64,000 bases of DNA from a virus: positions 1 to 64,000 of IMG/VR virus record IMGVR_UViG_3300050821_001265. One strand, written 5' to 3'. The position numbers and the translations under genes were made by a program. The number at the start of each line of letters is the position of its first letter. The stretch's first letter is position 1. Of this stretch, positions 15,801 through 23,448 are shown piece by piece. The notes below the pieces were generated by a model that was not told the origin of the DNA, ran no database searches, and saw only the letters and a list, made by a program, of their open reading frames with translations.

Positions 15801-16241
15801 ATGAGCGATGGAGAATTGCGAAAGCTGTTTCGTAAACATCTTCCGCAAGTCCACTGGTCGTCTATTGAGAGCGGACTAACTGAGCCGGGAGTTCCTGATC
15901 TGAACGGCTGCTTCGATGGCGTAGACTTCTGGGTTGAGAATAAGAAGACGAACGCTTGGGCCGTACGAGTACAGCCCGACCAGATCGGTTGGCATCTACG
16001 TCATAGCAAAGACGGTGGACACACCTTCTTTGCTATCCGAAGAATGGCAAAGATCGGACCGCGCAAGGTCGCCGCTGACGATCTATACTTAGTGGCCGGA
16101 CAAAATGTTCGGTCACTAAGTGAAGACGGATTGAAGGGGACGCCAATCATCGCTTCGTTCTCCGGTGGACCGGCGCGCTGGAATTGGACTATCGTCCTTT
16201 CGATATTCAAGGGAGACTGGAATGGCGAAGTCAGAGACTAA
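15801..16241 (+). CDS. VRR-NUC / PD-(D/E)xK nuclease
   Basis: 146 residues after AAAGGA. The motif GVPDLN, then FWVENKK about 15 residues on, gives the PD...ExK active site. VRVQPDQIGWHLRH afterwards is the conserved Gln-rich helix of the VRR-NUC/Holliday-junction-resolvase-like group. It probably acts on branched replication or packaging intermediates. The hairpin 16087-16121 is in its coding region. Confidence 0.85.
   Translation: MSDGELRKLFRKHLPQVHWSSIESGLTEPGVPDLNGCFDGVDFWVENKKTNAWAVRVQPDQIGWHLRHSKDGGHTFFAIRRMAKIGPRKVAADDLYLVAGQNVRSLSEDGLKGTPIIASFSGGPARWNWTIVLSIFKGDWNGEVRD
16087..16121 (+). repeat. Intragenic hairpin, 14 bp plus two G-T pairs
   Basis: ACTTAGTG/CACTAAGT, then CCG/CGG and ACA/TGT with two G-T pairs between, and a 3-nt loop, in the nuclease gene. 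Confidence 0.8.
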
Positions 16242-16428
16242 GTTCGCACCAAATCAAATAGTAAAGGTCAAGGGTCGCGCCGCTCTGGCGAAGATAACAT
16301 ACCCGATGACAATTCCCGTTCCTACTATTACTGATAATCAATTTGTTATGATCGACCGTATCATGTACAAATTTATAAACGGCAAGGAGACGTTCTACGC
16401 TTGGGAAGAAGACTTGCGCCTCAAATAG
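16222..16428 (+). CDS. Small hypothetical protein (SH3-like?)
   Basis: 68 residues from ATG 16222 (GGGAGA upstream), overlapping the nuclease gene by 20 bases. Alternating hydrophobic strands (QIVKVKG, FVMIDRIMYKF, FYAWEEDL) suggest a small beta barrel. It is the last gene before the 700-bp gene-free region. Confidence 0.65.
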   Translation: MAKSETKFAPNQIVKVKGRAALAKITYPMTIPVPTITDNQFVMIDRIMYKFINGKETFYAWEEDLRLK

Positions 16429-16465
16429 CCCCGAAGCCTGCTTGAACCTCCCGAACCGCCTCCCG

Positions 16466-16486
16466 GAGCCTCCCACAGGCTCTTTT
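16466..16486 (+). terminator. Weak intrinsic terminator-like hairpin
   Basis: GAGCCT, a five-base loop, AGGCTC, then TTTT. It lies 38 bases after the upstream gene and could end or attenuate the first early transcript. The stem is short (6 bp) and the T run is only four. Confidence 0.4.
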
Positions 16487-16616
16487 CGCGCAGAAAAAAG
16501 GTCGAAAGAAGAGACCCGGAATGGACTGGGGAAATTCGCTAGTGGCCTCCGACCCTTATAAGCCTATTTTTTCGCTTTTCTTTCGATCCGCTTTCGGGGA
16601 TAATAAAGACTGGTTA

Positions 16617-16697
16617 AGCCTCCTAGTCGTCCTGGTTACGCTGAGGCTACGGAAAAAGGTGGGTCTCTCCTAGTCGCCCTGGTTGCGCCGAGGGACC
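16617..16697 (+). ncRNA. Tandem two-copy hairpin motif with compensatory changes
   Basis: Copy 1: stem 16617-16622/16643-16648 around a 20-nt loop. Copy 2: stem 16662-16669/16690-16697 around a 20-nt loop. The loops match at 17 of 20 positions, but the outer stems differ while still pairing: one pair G-C to C-G, one A-T to T-A, and one C-G to T-G. Inside each loop a 3-bp stem encloses the same 7-nt loop CCTGGTT (CGT/ACG in copy 1, CGC/GCG in copy 2), which adds a T-A to C-G change. Three compensatory pairs in two copies argue for selected RNA structure. Confidence 0.75.
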
Positions 16698-17064
16698 TAA
16701 ACGGGAAAAGTCCCGGGCTCTTTGAAACGACGGATCAGAGTTCTCGCCAGCGGGCGGAAGCCGCGCGGAAATTTACCACACCGCGCAGAGCTAGCCGCTG
16801 AGTCGAGCAAACGGACCCCACTTCTTAATCTCCGACCGGCAGACGGCAACGAGAGATTAAAAAAAGAGGCGCGCGTTTCGGCCGCAGTAGCGAGACCGAA
16901 AAGACGTAACGCGCTCCGACCGCGAGAACGAAAATCCCGACCCAACCAGCGAACAGTCGAAAGGCCGCGCGAGCGGCGCCACGCTCTCCCACATCGAACA
17001 GATCGAATAGAGAGACGGCGCTTCGCCGCGTACCCGCCGAGTAGACCGCATGGATTGCTGCTGC

Positions 17065-17087
17065 GTACGCTAGTGAGAGTAGCGTAC
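17065..17087 (+). repeat. Perfect 8-bp hairpin with flanking 6-bp stem
   Basis: GTACGCTA/TAGCGTAC around a 7-nt loop, enclosed by GCTGCT (17057-17062) and AGCAGC (17093-17098). It lies just upstream of the ribosome site of the next gene. Confidence 0.7.
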
Positions 17088-17132
17088 CTGGGAGCAGCGT
17101 GCTGCTGACTCCATAACAAAGGAGACTAGCAA

Positions 17133-17336
17133 ATGGACTTCAACTTCAAAGGGCCTGGCCTCGGAACTGAGGCTGGCGCTCGCGCGCGATTGGCTAAAGT
17201 TGCTGGCTTGACCAAGCAATCAAAGACATTCGTCGCGATACAGAATGATCGCTACTACCCGGTGGTGGTCATTAATCCCGACGATATGTGGAACGCTCGC
17301 CACATCGTTGATTGTGGCATCTTTGTACTGAACTAA
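17133..17336 (+). CDS. Small hypothetical protein
   Basis: 67 residues with AAGGAG upstream. Basic N-terminal half, hydrophobic C-terminal strands (FVAIQND, PVVVINPDD, GIFVLN). It is the first gene after the structured region. No family is recognised. Confidence 0.7.
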   Translation: MDFNFKGPGLGTEAGARARLAKVAGLTKQSKTFVAIQNDRYYPVVVINPDDMWNARHIVDCGIFVLN

Positions 17337-17349
17337 AGGAGATTAGCAA

Positions 17350-17784
17350 ATGAACACGAAGCGCGAGAATATCATCGAGCGAGGCCGAACCGGTCAAGCG
17401 CGACTCACGACAATCCGATTAACAGCCAAGGCCCAGCGAGAGGAGAAGACAATGATCCGTAACAACGACAAGACCGCCATCGTCAAGGCTATGCGCGATG
17501 GTAGCTTCTTCAATCCCAAACTCGAAGCCAACCTACTTGATATGAACGGGAAGAAGCGAACGTCCACCTTGGAGTTCGTAGTCAAGGCTCTTAATGCTGG
17601 AGGCTACAATTTCGAGAAGGGAGAGATCGTTGCCGCCGAGTACGATGGTGTTACAATAACCGGCGACGTGATCTATACGATCAACTACAAAGACGAAATT
17701 GGCTTTGACGATGTCGATGCCAATAAAGAGACCTGCCACGTTTATGTCAAGTTCGTTGATGGAGAGTGGCGAGCAGACTTCTAA
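17350..17784 (+). CDS. Hypothetical protein with two possible starts
   Basis: 144 residues from ATG 17350 (AAAGGAG upstream). A second in-frame ATG at 17452 also has GAGGAG upstream and would give 110 residues. The extra N-terminus is basic and low in structure, while the region after residue 35 looks like a compact alpha/beta domain ending YVKFVDGEWRADF. It is unclear which start is used; both may be. Confidence 0.7.
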   Translation: MNTKRENIIERGRTGQARLTTIRLTAKAQREEKTMIRNNDKTAIVKAMRDGSFFNPKLEANLLDMNGKKRTSTLEFVVKALNAGGYNFEKGEIVAAEYDGVTITGDVIYTINYKDEIGFDDVDANKETCHVYVKFVDGEWRADF

Positions 17785-17815
17785 TTCAACCTAACCTAAC
17801 CAGGAGTAAATCAAA

Positions 17816-18064
17816 ATGGCAACGACTCAACTCTACAACGTGTACTCCTCCCGAGAGGATACGTTCCTGATGTCAGCTCCGATGATGGTCATCGCGGCAG
17901 CATTCAATCTTCGCCGGGAAGCAGTCAAGCGTATTGTTATTGAACTCGACACAGGTTTGCCGAGTTCAACTTGCCACTTCAATGGTCGGTCGCCGATGCT
18001 GAATCTTGAGGCGATCAAGGTTACAAAAGGCCGCAGCTGGTATAGTCAAGGAGAGAGCAAATGA
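17816..18064 (+). CDS. Small hypothetical protein
   Basis: 82 residues with AGGAG upstream. Coupled by ATGA to the next gene. Alpha/beta composition and no motif. A 9-bp hairpin (17940-17969) lies inside. Confidence 0.7.
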   Translation: MATTQLYNVYSSREDTFLMSAPMMVIAAAFNLRREAVKRIVIELDTGLPSSTCHFNGRSPMLNLEAIKVTKGRSWYSQGESK

Positions 18065-18843
18065 AGCGCGTTGTTGTTAAGGCAAAGCTGGCCCCACAGG
18101 GACAGAGAGAGGATGACGGCATTCCAGATGACCTGAGGCGTGGGCCGGGTAATTCCCGGCCCAGTTGGTTAACTGGACCGGGAAAAGCTTGCTACGTTCT
18201 CTCCCCGGAGAAGCAAGCGGAGAAGACCCGCGACCAAGAAGTACGCGAGCAAGTTCTAAAGGAGTCACAAGAGCGCAAGGACATTCGCTACAAGAACCGC
18301 GTAGCGAAGCGGCGCTCTACGCCGCGCGACCTAACTGGCCTCGTGTGGAACGCGCGGCGTAATCGCTTCGATGTTGAGGGTCAAATCAATATTGAGCGAG
18401 CAATCAAGGAAAGCGTTGAGGCTAACCCAATCGCGCTCTACAACGATATTGCCGCCAACCTCAAGAACGTCGCGCCCATCAAAGCGAAGGACGCGAAGAA
18501 GCTAGACTTGGTCGCCGCGTGTAAGGAGTTGTGGGACCGGAGCCAACTCCAGCGTCGTACGGGTCTCGTCACGAATGGGAAGGTCAAGGTCAAGACGCCC
18601 CGTCCGCCGCGCCCTCCCGGAGCGCCGCGACCTAAGAAGGAGCCTATCAAGGAGACGGCCAAGATCAAGGTCGTAGTTAAGTCCAATCCGTTCTCGCAAA
18701 AGGCGGGTAATCGGTACGCGACCTATGAGCTGGTCAAGAAGTCGAAGACCTATGGTGAGTTCCTCAAGAAGGGTGGCGATGCCAAGACCTTTGACAGGAT
18801 ACTCGGATTCAAAACTATCGCAATCGAGGAGAATGGCAAATGA
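18061..18843 (+). CDS. Basic hypothetical protein with Pro-rich linker
   Basis: 260 residues, strongly basic. A charged helical N-terminal half leads to a linker TPRPPRPPGAPRPKKEP (about residues 178-194). A C-terminal domain (about 205-258) has YATYELVKKSKTYGEFLKKGG, which resembles small helical DNA-binding or HTH-like domains. It may bind nucleic acid. Coupled by ATGA on both sides. Confidence 0.65.
   Translation: MKRVVVKAKLAPQGQREDDGIPDDLRRGPGNSRPSWLTGPGKACYVLSPEKQAEKTRDQEVREQVLKESQERKDIRYKNRVAKRRSTPRDLTGLVWNARRNRFDVEGQINIERAIKESVEANPIALYNDIAANLKNVAPIKAKDAKKLDLVAACKELWDRSQLQRRTGLVTNGKVKVKTPRPPRPPGAPRPKKEPIKETAKIKVVVKSNPFSQKAGNRYATYELVKKSKTYGEFLKKGGDAKTFDRILGFKTIAIEENGK
18141..18163 (+). 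repeat. Intragenic hairpin, 9 bp perfect
   Basis: TGGGCCGGG/CCCGGCCCA around a 5-nt loop, followed at once by CCAGTT/AACTGG. In the 18061 gene. Confidence 0.8.
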
Positions 18844-19037
18844 GCGTAATAGAGCGACTGGCCGGTTGTCCTACCGGCGCGACCCTCGCCGCGCTTATCG
18901 CGTGCGGGCACGATCATAAAGACATTGACCTGGCCGTTAGGAGCGGCCTGGTCAGAATGGAAGTAAGAGACTACGCGAAGCCGCGCGGACTGAAGGTCCG
19001 GTGGTACTACCTTAACCAAACTACCAACCAGGAGTAA
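18840..19037 (+). CDS. Small hypothetical protein, possible winged helix
   Basis: 65 residues. The order helix, helix (ALIACGHDHKDIDLAVRSG), then a beta hairpin with VRWYYLN is compatible with a small winged-helix domain. No family is assigned. Confidence 0.6.
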   Translation: MSVIERLAGCPTGATLAALIACGHDHKDIDLAVRSGLVRMEVRDYAKPRGLKVRWYYLNQTTNQE

Positions 19038-19042
19038 AGAAA

Positions 19043-19399
19043 ATGGCTACCAACTTGACTATATTATTGGTACTCGTAACCTACTTCATACCAGCCATCG
19101 TGGCTGGCGTACGGAACCACAGGCAACGTCTAGCCATAAATGTTCTGAACGTAGTCGCCGGCTGGACGCTTATCGGCTGGGTCGTCGCGTTCGTCTGGGC
19201 GTGTACGGCAGACGTACTCCCGAAGGGACCAGCAAGTAAGGGACGAAGGATTGCTAGCTGGACGGTCGCGACTATAGTCGTCACGATTGTCTTCTGGCCA
19301 GTTCTTGGTCCCGTCCTTGGCATATCCTTCGGACCACCAGCGGCACGATCTCATCAGACCACATATTGTAATGCTTCTGGATCGTGTTACTCTAAATGA
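19043..19399 (+). CDS. imm: T4 Imm-like superinfection immunity membrane protein
   Basis: 118 residues. Two N-terminal hydrophobic segments flank RNHRQRLAINVLNVVAGWTL, and IGWVVAFVWAC follows. This is the hallmark of the Imm/superinfection-immunity family (IPAxxA, RxH, NxxxGWTxIGW). A third hydrophobic segment (about 73-95) is added. In T4, Imm sits in the inner membrane and blocks DNA entry by superinfecting phages. Here it is expressed with early genes, which suits that use. Confidence 0.85.
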   Translation: MATNLTILLVLVTYFIPAIVAGVRNHRQRLAINVLNVVAGWTLIGWVVAFVWACTADVLPKGPASKGRRIASWTVATIVVTIVFWPVLGPVLGISFGPPAARSHQTTYCNASGSCYSK

Positions 19400-19668
19400 A
19401 GAAGCGTAAGCCAAAGCTAGACCTAGCCGCGCTCCGCGACCTAGCCTACAAGCGGCAGCGCGGTCTTTGTTACTGGTGTGGGCAAGAAATGATATACCAT
19501 GGACGCGGCGAGTTGCCGCGACCGTGGAATAATCCGCGTACTCTAACAGCCGACCACCTAGTCAGGAAGGCAGACGGAGGTAGAACCGACTCAACTAATA
19601 TCGTCGCCGCGTGCGCCTGGTGTAACAACCGGCGCCACGATCAACCAACCCGGAGTAAAGCAAAATGA
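19396..19668 (+). CDS. HNH endonuclease
   Basis: 90 residues, basic. The pattern CYWCGQ, then LTADHLVRKADGG, then NIVAACAWCNNRR is a complete zinc-bound HNH (beta-beta-alpha-metal) motif with two CxxC pairs. There is no other domain. It could be a free-standing homing nuclease or a packaging or processing nuclease. Confidence 0.9.
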   Translation: MKKRKPKLDLAALRDLAYKRQRGLCYWCGQEMIYHGRGELPRPWNNPRTLTADHLVRKADGGRTDSTNIVAACAWCNNRRHDQPTRSKAK

Positions 19669-20720
19669 CGAACGAACGTATCATTGATAGAATACAAAAG
19701 ATGCTACGCCTCGCCAACGATGGCGGAGCGACGGAAGGCGAAGCTGATGCGGCTATGGCTCTTGCTCAAAAGATCATGGCCGAAAATAACCTCTCCATGG
19801 CTACTATCGAAGCCGCTGGAGAAGCCTCCAGCGACCCGGAGGCCGCCAAGCGGGAGCGCGAGCATCAGAACAAAGGCGCGATGTACCGTTGGCAGCGCTC
19901 CTTAATGGCGTGTCTCGCCAAGATCAACTTTTGCCACGTTACAATTACTCAGGCAAGAGACGGTCGCAGTCGTAACTCGAAAGGTTACAACATCATCGGA
20001 CGAACCTCCAACGTCGTGGCCGTTCAAACGATGTTCGACTATCTTTGCTCGTCGGTAACGCGCCTCATGACCGAGGCGATCAAGGAAGGTGGCCACCACA
20101 ATCGGTCTACCTTCGCGATGACGTTCTGCGAAGGCGCTTCAGATAGACTGATCCGCCGTCTCCACGAACGTCACGAGGAGTATCTGAAGACCCAACGCGA
20201 GAAGGCGGAAGCCGCCAACCGGAATAATCCCGCTGGCCCTTCCGCTTCTAACGCGCTGGTTGTCGTGATGGCCGACTACGCTCAAGACGAAGAGTGGGCC
20301 AATTACGATTTCAGAATGGGCCGTCCGCCCGGAACTACGAAGCGCGAACATATGAAAGCGGAGGCGCGGCGCGAAGCCGCTCGCGCCGAAGCCCAGCGGA
20401 AGAAGGCGGACCTGATTGCCTCTGGCGTAGACGAGCAGGTAGCAGAGTACATGGCCATCTACGGATGGACGGAAGAGTACACGCGCGACTATCTGAGGAA
20501 GCATAGTCGGAGTAAGCCAGAGACGAAAGCGGAGCGCGAGCGTCGCGAGCGTCAAGACCGGAGGTGGTACGAGCAAAGACAGCGAGACTACGACAAGGCC
20601 GCGCGCCGCGCCAGTGAGCCTGGCTATCGCGCGGGACGCGTGGCGGGTGACTCGATTGGATTAGACCCGCAAGTGAAGCACGGTTCCAATAAACCCAACC
20701 CGAAGGAGATAGGCAAATGA
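19665..20720 (+). CDS. DUF2786-domain protein with long charged tail
   Basis: 351 residues. The N-terminal ~45 residues (RIQKMLRLANDGGATEGEADAAMALAQKIMAENNLS) match DUF2786. The centre (about 70-200) is the usual companion domain with helical YRWQRSL, GYNIIGR and an FCEGASDRLIRRL segment. After residue 225 it is a highly charged Arg/Glu/Ala helix with a short HTH-like ASGVDEQVAEYMAIYGWTEE. Common in phages; function unknown. Confidence 0.8.
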   Translation: MTNERIIDRIQKMLRLANDGGATEGEADAAMALAQKIMAENNLSMATIEAAGEASSDPEAAKREREHQNKGAMYRWQRSLMACLAKINFCHVTITQARDGRSRNSKGYNIIGRTSNVVAVQTMFDYLCSSVTRLMTEAIKEGGHHNRSTFAMTFCEGASDRLIRRLHERHEEYLKTQREKAEAANRNNPAGPSASNALVVVMADYAQDEEWANYDFRMGRPPGTTKREHMKAEARREAARAEAQRKKADLIASGVDEQVAEYMAIYGWTEEYTRDYLRKHSRSKPETKAERERRERQDRRWYEQRQRDYDKAARRASEPGYRAGRVAGDSIGLDPQVKHGSNKPNPKEIGK

Positions 20721-20914
20721 GACCAACAAAGGTCTGGCTCGTCAATTTCTACTTGAGCGAGACCTACGCGCCGAAAGCGATCAAGCAATTGACCGTTCCG
20801 GCTAGGACGCGCCGTGGCGCTATTGCTACCGCGTGTAATCGAACAAAGACTGAGCCGTGGGCGCTTCACGTGAAGCGTTCCACAGCTACCGTTCTCTATA
20901 TCGTTCCACGTTAA
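20717..20914 (+). CDS. Small basic hypothetical protein
   Basis: 65 residues, ATGA-coupled to the previous gene. Beta-rich and basic, with no motif. A perfect 16-base palindrome (20862-20877) is inside. Confidence 0.6.
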   Translation: MRPTKVWLVNFYLSETYAPKAIKQLTVPARTRRGAIATACNRTKTEPWALHVKRSTATVLYIVPR

Positions 20915-20941
20915 CTCAACCCCAACTAGGAGACTAAGCAA

Positions 20942-21130
20942 ATGACTATCGAAACTGATATGCGGGCGGTAGCTCGCATCATGAAGCAACGCGAGTTGCC
21001 GATGAAGGCGCAATGGAAACTGGTCGGAGGTTTCCTAGCAATAATCGGCCTTGGCTTAGGAGCGACGATGCTCTACGCCCAAACTATCCAACCTCAACAC
21101 CAACAAATGGTCCCGGTGGTGTTCAAATGA
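20942..21130 (+). CDS. Small single-pass membrane protein
   Basis: 62 residues after AGGAG. Charged N-terminus, then one hydrophobic helix (residues about 27-46), then a polar tail. Coupled by ATGA to a 22-residue ORF. Confidence 0.65.
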   Translation: MTIETDMRAVARIMKQRELPMKAQWKLVGGFLAIIGLGLGATMLYAQTIQPQHQQMVPVVFK

Positions 21131-21195
21131 AGCGCCGATTGAAGAAAGTCTTATGGATCGTGCTAGAACTTTTCGCCTGTATACACAACTATTGA
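21127..21195 (+). CDS. 22-residue micropeptide, copy 1
   Basis: Basic N-terminus followed by LWIVLELFACIHNY. ATGA-coupled to the membrane-protein gene. It shares a 21-base identical stretch with the next ORF, so the pair arose by duplication. Confidence 0.5.
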   Translation: MKRRLKKVLWIVLELFACIHNY

Positions 21196-21217
21196 AGTAA
21201 CCCAGGAGTGCTCAGAA

Positions 21218-21328
21218 ATGAAGAGGATCAAATCAGTGATCCTATGGATCGTGCTAGAACTTTCCGGCTATGGACGGTTTTATCCAACCAAGGATGAAAT
21301 CAAAAATCAAAGGTGGCCGCGTTATTGA
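21218..21328 (+). CDS. 36-residue micropeptide, copy 2
   Basis: Begins MKRIKSVILWIVLEL, paralogous to the preceding 22-residue peptide, but with a longer polar C-terminus. Ribosome site AGGAG is about 10 bases upstream. Possibly a membrane-active or membrane-associated peptide. Confidence 0.5.
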   Translation: MKRIKSVILWIVLELSGYGRFYPTKDEIKNQRWPRY

Positions 21329-21427
21329 GAAGTCTTAGCCTCCTGCGCCCTCGTCAGAGGAGGGCGCAGTGGGCGTGGACTGATGCTAGCCATTCCGGTT
21401 AGCACGCACGCTTTGGAGACTACGCAA
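21329..21427 (+). other. Intergenic hairpins
   Basis: No gene. A perfect 10-bp hairpin CTGCGCCCTC/GAGGGCGCAG (21343-21369) without a T run, a smaller TGCTA/TAGCA stem, then GGAG for the next gene. Confidence 0.6.
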
Positions 21428-22324
21428 ATGACTACGATCAAGAAGGTGCTCACTACAACTGTCGCGGCTGTCGCTCTTACGAGTTTGGTAGCGGCGGACG
21501 CGAATGCGTTTGGTATCGTCATTAGCTTCGGAGGCTTCCATCGTCATCACGTTAGCCGCCACCATAGCCGCCACGTTCGTTCCGAGACCCGGACCGCAAA
21601 GCGCGGCTCCGCGAAGCGCGAAGCTAAAGCCGCACCGGCCAAAGTCAATCCCGCCAACCACTACTCCGGGAAGGACGAAGTGCTGGCTATGGCGCAAGCA
21701 CTTACTGGCGAACAGAAGGCAGCGGATGCCGCGTGGCAGATTTATATGAATCTGCCAAAGGTGTTCCGCGACGCAATCGGTCCCGTCTCTATCTCTACCT
21801 TCGCTAACATCGCGGACTATCGCCGCGTCAGGCAGGCCTATGACGCTGGTGACTCGTATGAAGGTTATTCCTACACCGTCCCGATGAAAGACCGTGATGA
21901 CTTTTATTGTAGCGTCAACTTGATGCCGAACCCGGACGTACCAAACGAATTTGCGACTGTCCTAGTTCATGAGCTTGCACATTGTCTCGACTTCCGCCAC
22001 AAGATTGGACATTCCATGCCGGTAATGGAGGCGTTCTTTCTTGATAGCACGAAAGATACCAAAGCCAAGCTAATCGCTGATGGCTTTGGATACTTCACGA
22101 TCGAACCGCAAGAAGCGTTCGCTCAAGCGGTCTCTCACTACTTGGTAGCCAGCGTTCGTATTGACTACGCGAAGTGGGAAGCCGATTGGCCGCATCTCAA
22201 CGCTAAGGTTAGAGAGATGTTGGATGCGGGTAAGGTTGCGTACCTTGATCCGAAGACGGCAGAGAAGCCGGTCAACGCCAGCGTTAAGACGGAAGCGGTG
22301 CCGGTTGCTCCGCTTGATTACTGA
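21428..22324 (+). CDS. Secreted zinc metalloprotease-like protein
   Basis: 298 residues from ATG 21428 (GGAGAC upstream). Residues 1-27 form a Sec signal peptide (Lys-Lys, hydrophobic stretch, ADANAF cleavage region). A His/Arg-rich stretch follows (RHHVSRHHSRHVR), perhaps disordered or metal-binding. The catalytic signature HELAHCLDFRH (about residues 182-192) is HExxHxxxxxH of the zincin/metzincin type. A long region follows with QEAFAQAVSHY, where an additional acidic ligand could sit. A phage-encoded periplasmic or extracellular protease could remodel the envelope, degrade a receptor, or process the other secreted phage proteins. Confidence 0.8.
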   Translation: MTTIKKVLTTTVAAVALTSLVAADANAFGIVISFGGFHRHHVSRHHSRHVRSETRTAKRGSAKREAKAAPAKVNPANHYSGKDEVLAMAQALTGEQKAADAAWQIYMNLPKVFRDAIGPVSISTFANIADYRRVRQAYDAGDSYEGYSYTVPMKDRDDFYCSVNLMPNPDVPNEFATVLVHELAHCLDFRHKIGHSMPVMEAFFLDSTKDTKAKLIADGFGYFTIEPQEAFAQAVSHYLVASVRIDYAKWEADWPHLNAKVREMLDAGKVAYLDPKTAEKPVNASVKTEAVPVAPLDY

Positions 22325-22357
22325 ACCATGAACCAAACCCAACTCGGAGTAAAGCAA

Positions 22358-22819
22358 ATGGCCAAGCGCCAACCGAAGTTCCAGAACGTTGAGACGAACC
22401 TCGCTGATGCCATCAGCGAGGCTTTCGGAAATATGAACGAACTATCCAGCGAATGTCGCGACGTTTGCGACAATATGCCGGATAGTCTCCAATCGTCCGC
22501 GCGTTACGAAGCGCTCGACAACTCTGCGTCGGAGTTAGAAAAGGATGAGCCTGACTTCCCGGATGCGCTCCAGGAATTGAAGGTTACAATCCAGCGTCCG
22601 ACGAAACTACGCAAACAATCGCGGCGGGACCGCGCGAACGAAGCCGAGACCGTCCTGCGTAACTGCGTTGACGCTATCCAATCTTGGGTAGACGAAGCAC
22701 CTAACACTGGCGTTGATACGACCGATGCCCGTGAAGACGCCGCGCAGGAATTACGGGACGCTTGCGAGGAGTTAGCCGATGCTATCGGCAACTGCGAATT
22801 TCCCGGCATGTTTGGATAA
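22358..22819 (+). CDS. Acidic helical hypothetical protein
   Basis: 153 residues from ATG 22358 (GGAG upstream; an upstream ATG at 22328 is less likely). Rich in Glu, Asp and Ala, with periodic Cys (CRDVCDNM, RNCVD, DACEE, GNCEF) along predicted helices. No family is recognised. A perfect 11-bp palindrome (22399-22421) is inside. Confidence 0.65.
   Translation: MAKRQPKFQNVETNLADAISEAFGNMNELSSECRDVCDNMPDSLQSSARYEALDNSASELEKDEPDFPDALQELKVTIQRPTKLRKQSRRDRANEAETVLRNCVDAIQSWVDEAPNTGVDTTDAREDAAQELRDACEELADAIGNCEFPGMFG
22399..22421 (+). repeat. Intragenic palindrome, 11 bp arms
   Basis: CCTCGCTGATG and CATCAGCGAGG separated by one base, in the 22358 gene. Confidence 0.85.
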
Positions 22820-22829
22820 GGAGAGAGCA

Positions 22830-23081
22830 ATGAGACTTATAATTGTATTTTGCGTACTCGCTGCCACATCGGCAGCGAGCGCGCAACAGACTGTTATCCG
22901 CGACGGTCGCGGGAATACGGTAGGAACAGTGACCACCGACAGCGCGGGCACCCAGACCTTTCGTGGCGCCAATGGAAATACCACGGGCACCTCGACCCGC
23001 GATAGCGCCGGTACAGTAACCTATCGCGATGCTCGTGGCAATACGGTAGGCACCGCGACCCGGAGCGGAGGCCGCCGATGA
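22830..23081 (+). CDS. Secreted repeat protein
   Basis: 83 residues from ATG 22830 (GGAGAG upstream). Signal peptide to about residue 19 (AATSAASAQ), then three to four copies of a ~18-residue unit of the form GNTxGTxTxDSAGTxTyRD. Such repeats would form a small beta-sheet or beta-roll. Similar proteins exist in alphaproteobacterial genomes, so it may be host-derived. Confidence 0.7.
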   Translation: MRLIIVFCVLAATSAASAQQTVIRDGRGNTVGTVTTDSAGTQTFRGANGNTTGTSTRDSAGTVTYRDARGNTVGTATRSGGRR

Positions 23082-23275
23082 TGGTAATTTCAAAACTCGT
23101 CAAGACAGAGCTAACATCGATCTGTCTTGCCGCTCTGACTGACTTCCTTCGATCCACGCGCGGAGCGAATATATTTGGAGCGAAGGCTACGGTCACGGAG
23201 CCGAAGCCCAATACGCTTCAAGTTCGCGCTAGCGATGGCCGCTACTTTGAAGTCATCATCAAGGAAACCTTCTGA
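23078..23275 (+). CDS. Small hypothetical protein
   Basis: 65 residues; ATGATG gives two adjacent starts. Mixed alpha/beta, basic, with no motif. Overlaps its neighbours by 1-4 bases. Confidence 0.65.
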   Translation: MMVISKLVKTELTSICLAALTDFLRSTRGANIFGAKATVTEPKPNTLQVRASDGRYFEVIIKETF

Positions 23276-23448
23276 TGAAGAAGGAGAGAGCAAAGATTTG
23301 TTCCATCTGTGACGAACCGTTCACGGAATACGGAAACAACGCGGAGCCGGTCAACTCTGGTCGCTGCTGCGACGATTGTAACTGGGAAGTGGTGCTACCA
23401 GCGAGGTTGGTAGCATTCTTCAAACTACCAAAAGGAGAGAAGCAATGA
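23275..23448 (+). CDS. Small zinc-ribbon phage protein
   Basis: 57 residues. CSICDEPFTEYGNNAEPV, then RCCDDCN, gives CxxC...CxxC of a zinc ribbon that I recognise as common in phages (function unknown). Coupled on both sides. Confidence 0.75.
   Translation: MKKERAKICSICDEPFTEYGNNAEPVNSGRCCDDCNWEVVLPARLVAFFKLPKGEKQ

Larger units (their letters stand above)
16429..17132 (+). ncRNA. Gene-free structured region, candidate noncoding RNA
   Basis: About 700 bp without a credible gene in a genome that otherwise leaves almost no gaps. It holds a short GC hairpin with a T4 tail (16466-16486), a tandem covarying hairpin motif (16617-16697), and a CGGGA/TCCCG hairpin (16702-16715). Beyond these are an 8-bp TTAATCTC/GAGATTAA stem (16825-16860) and a two-part hairpin (17057-17098). 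The AAGGAG before 17133 belongs to the next gene. A GATAAT box at about 16599 could be a -10 element, but its -35 is poor. It may be a phage noncoding RNA, an origin, or a long leader. Confidence 0.55.

Noticed and set aside
16722-17108. Arg-rich ORF of 128 residues in the gene-free region (and an opposite-strand ORF 16697-17119)
   Set aside because: TTG-type start without a ribosome site, extreme Arg content as expected of a random GC-rich frame, and hairpins fit better than codons.
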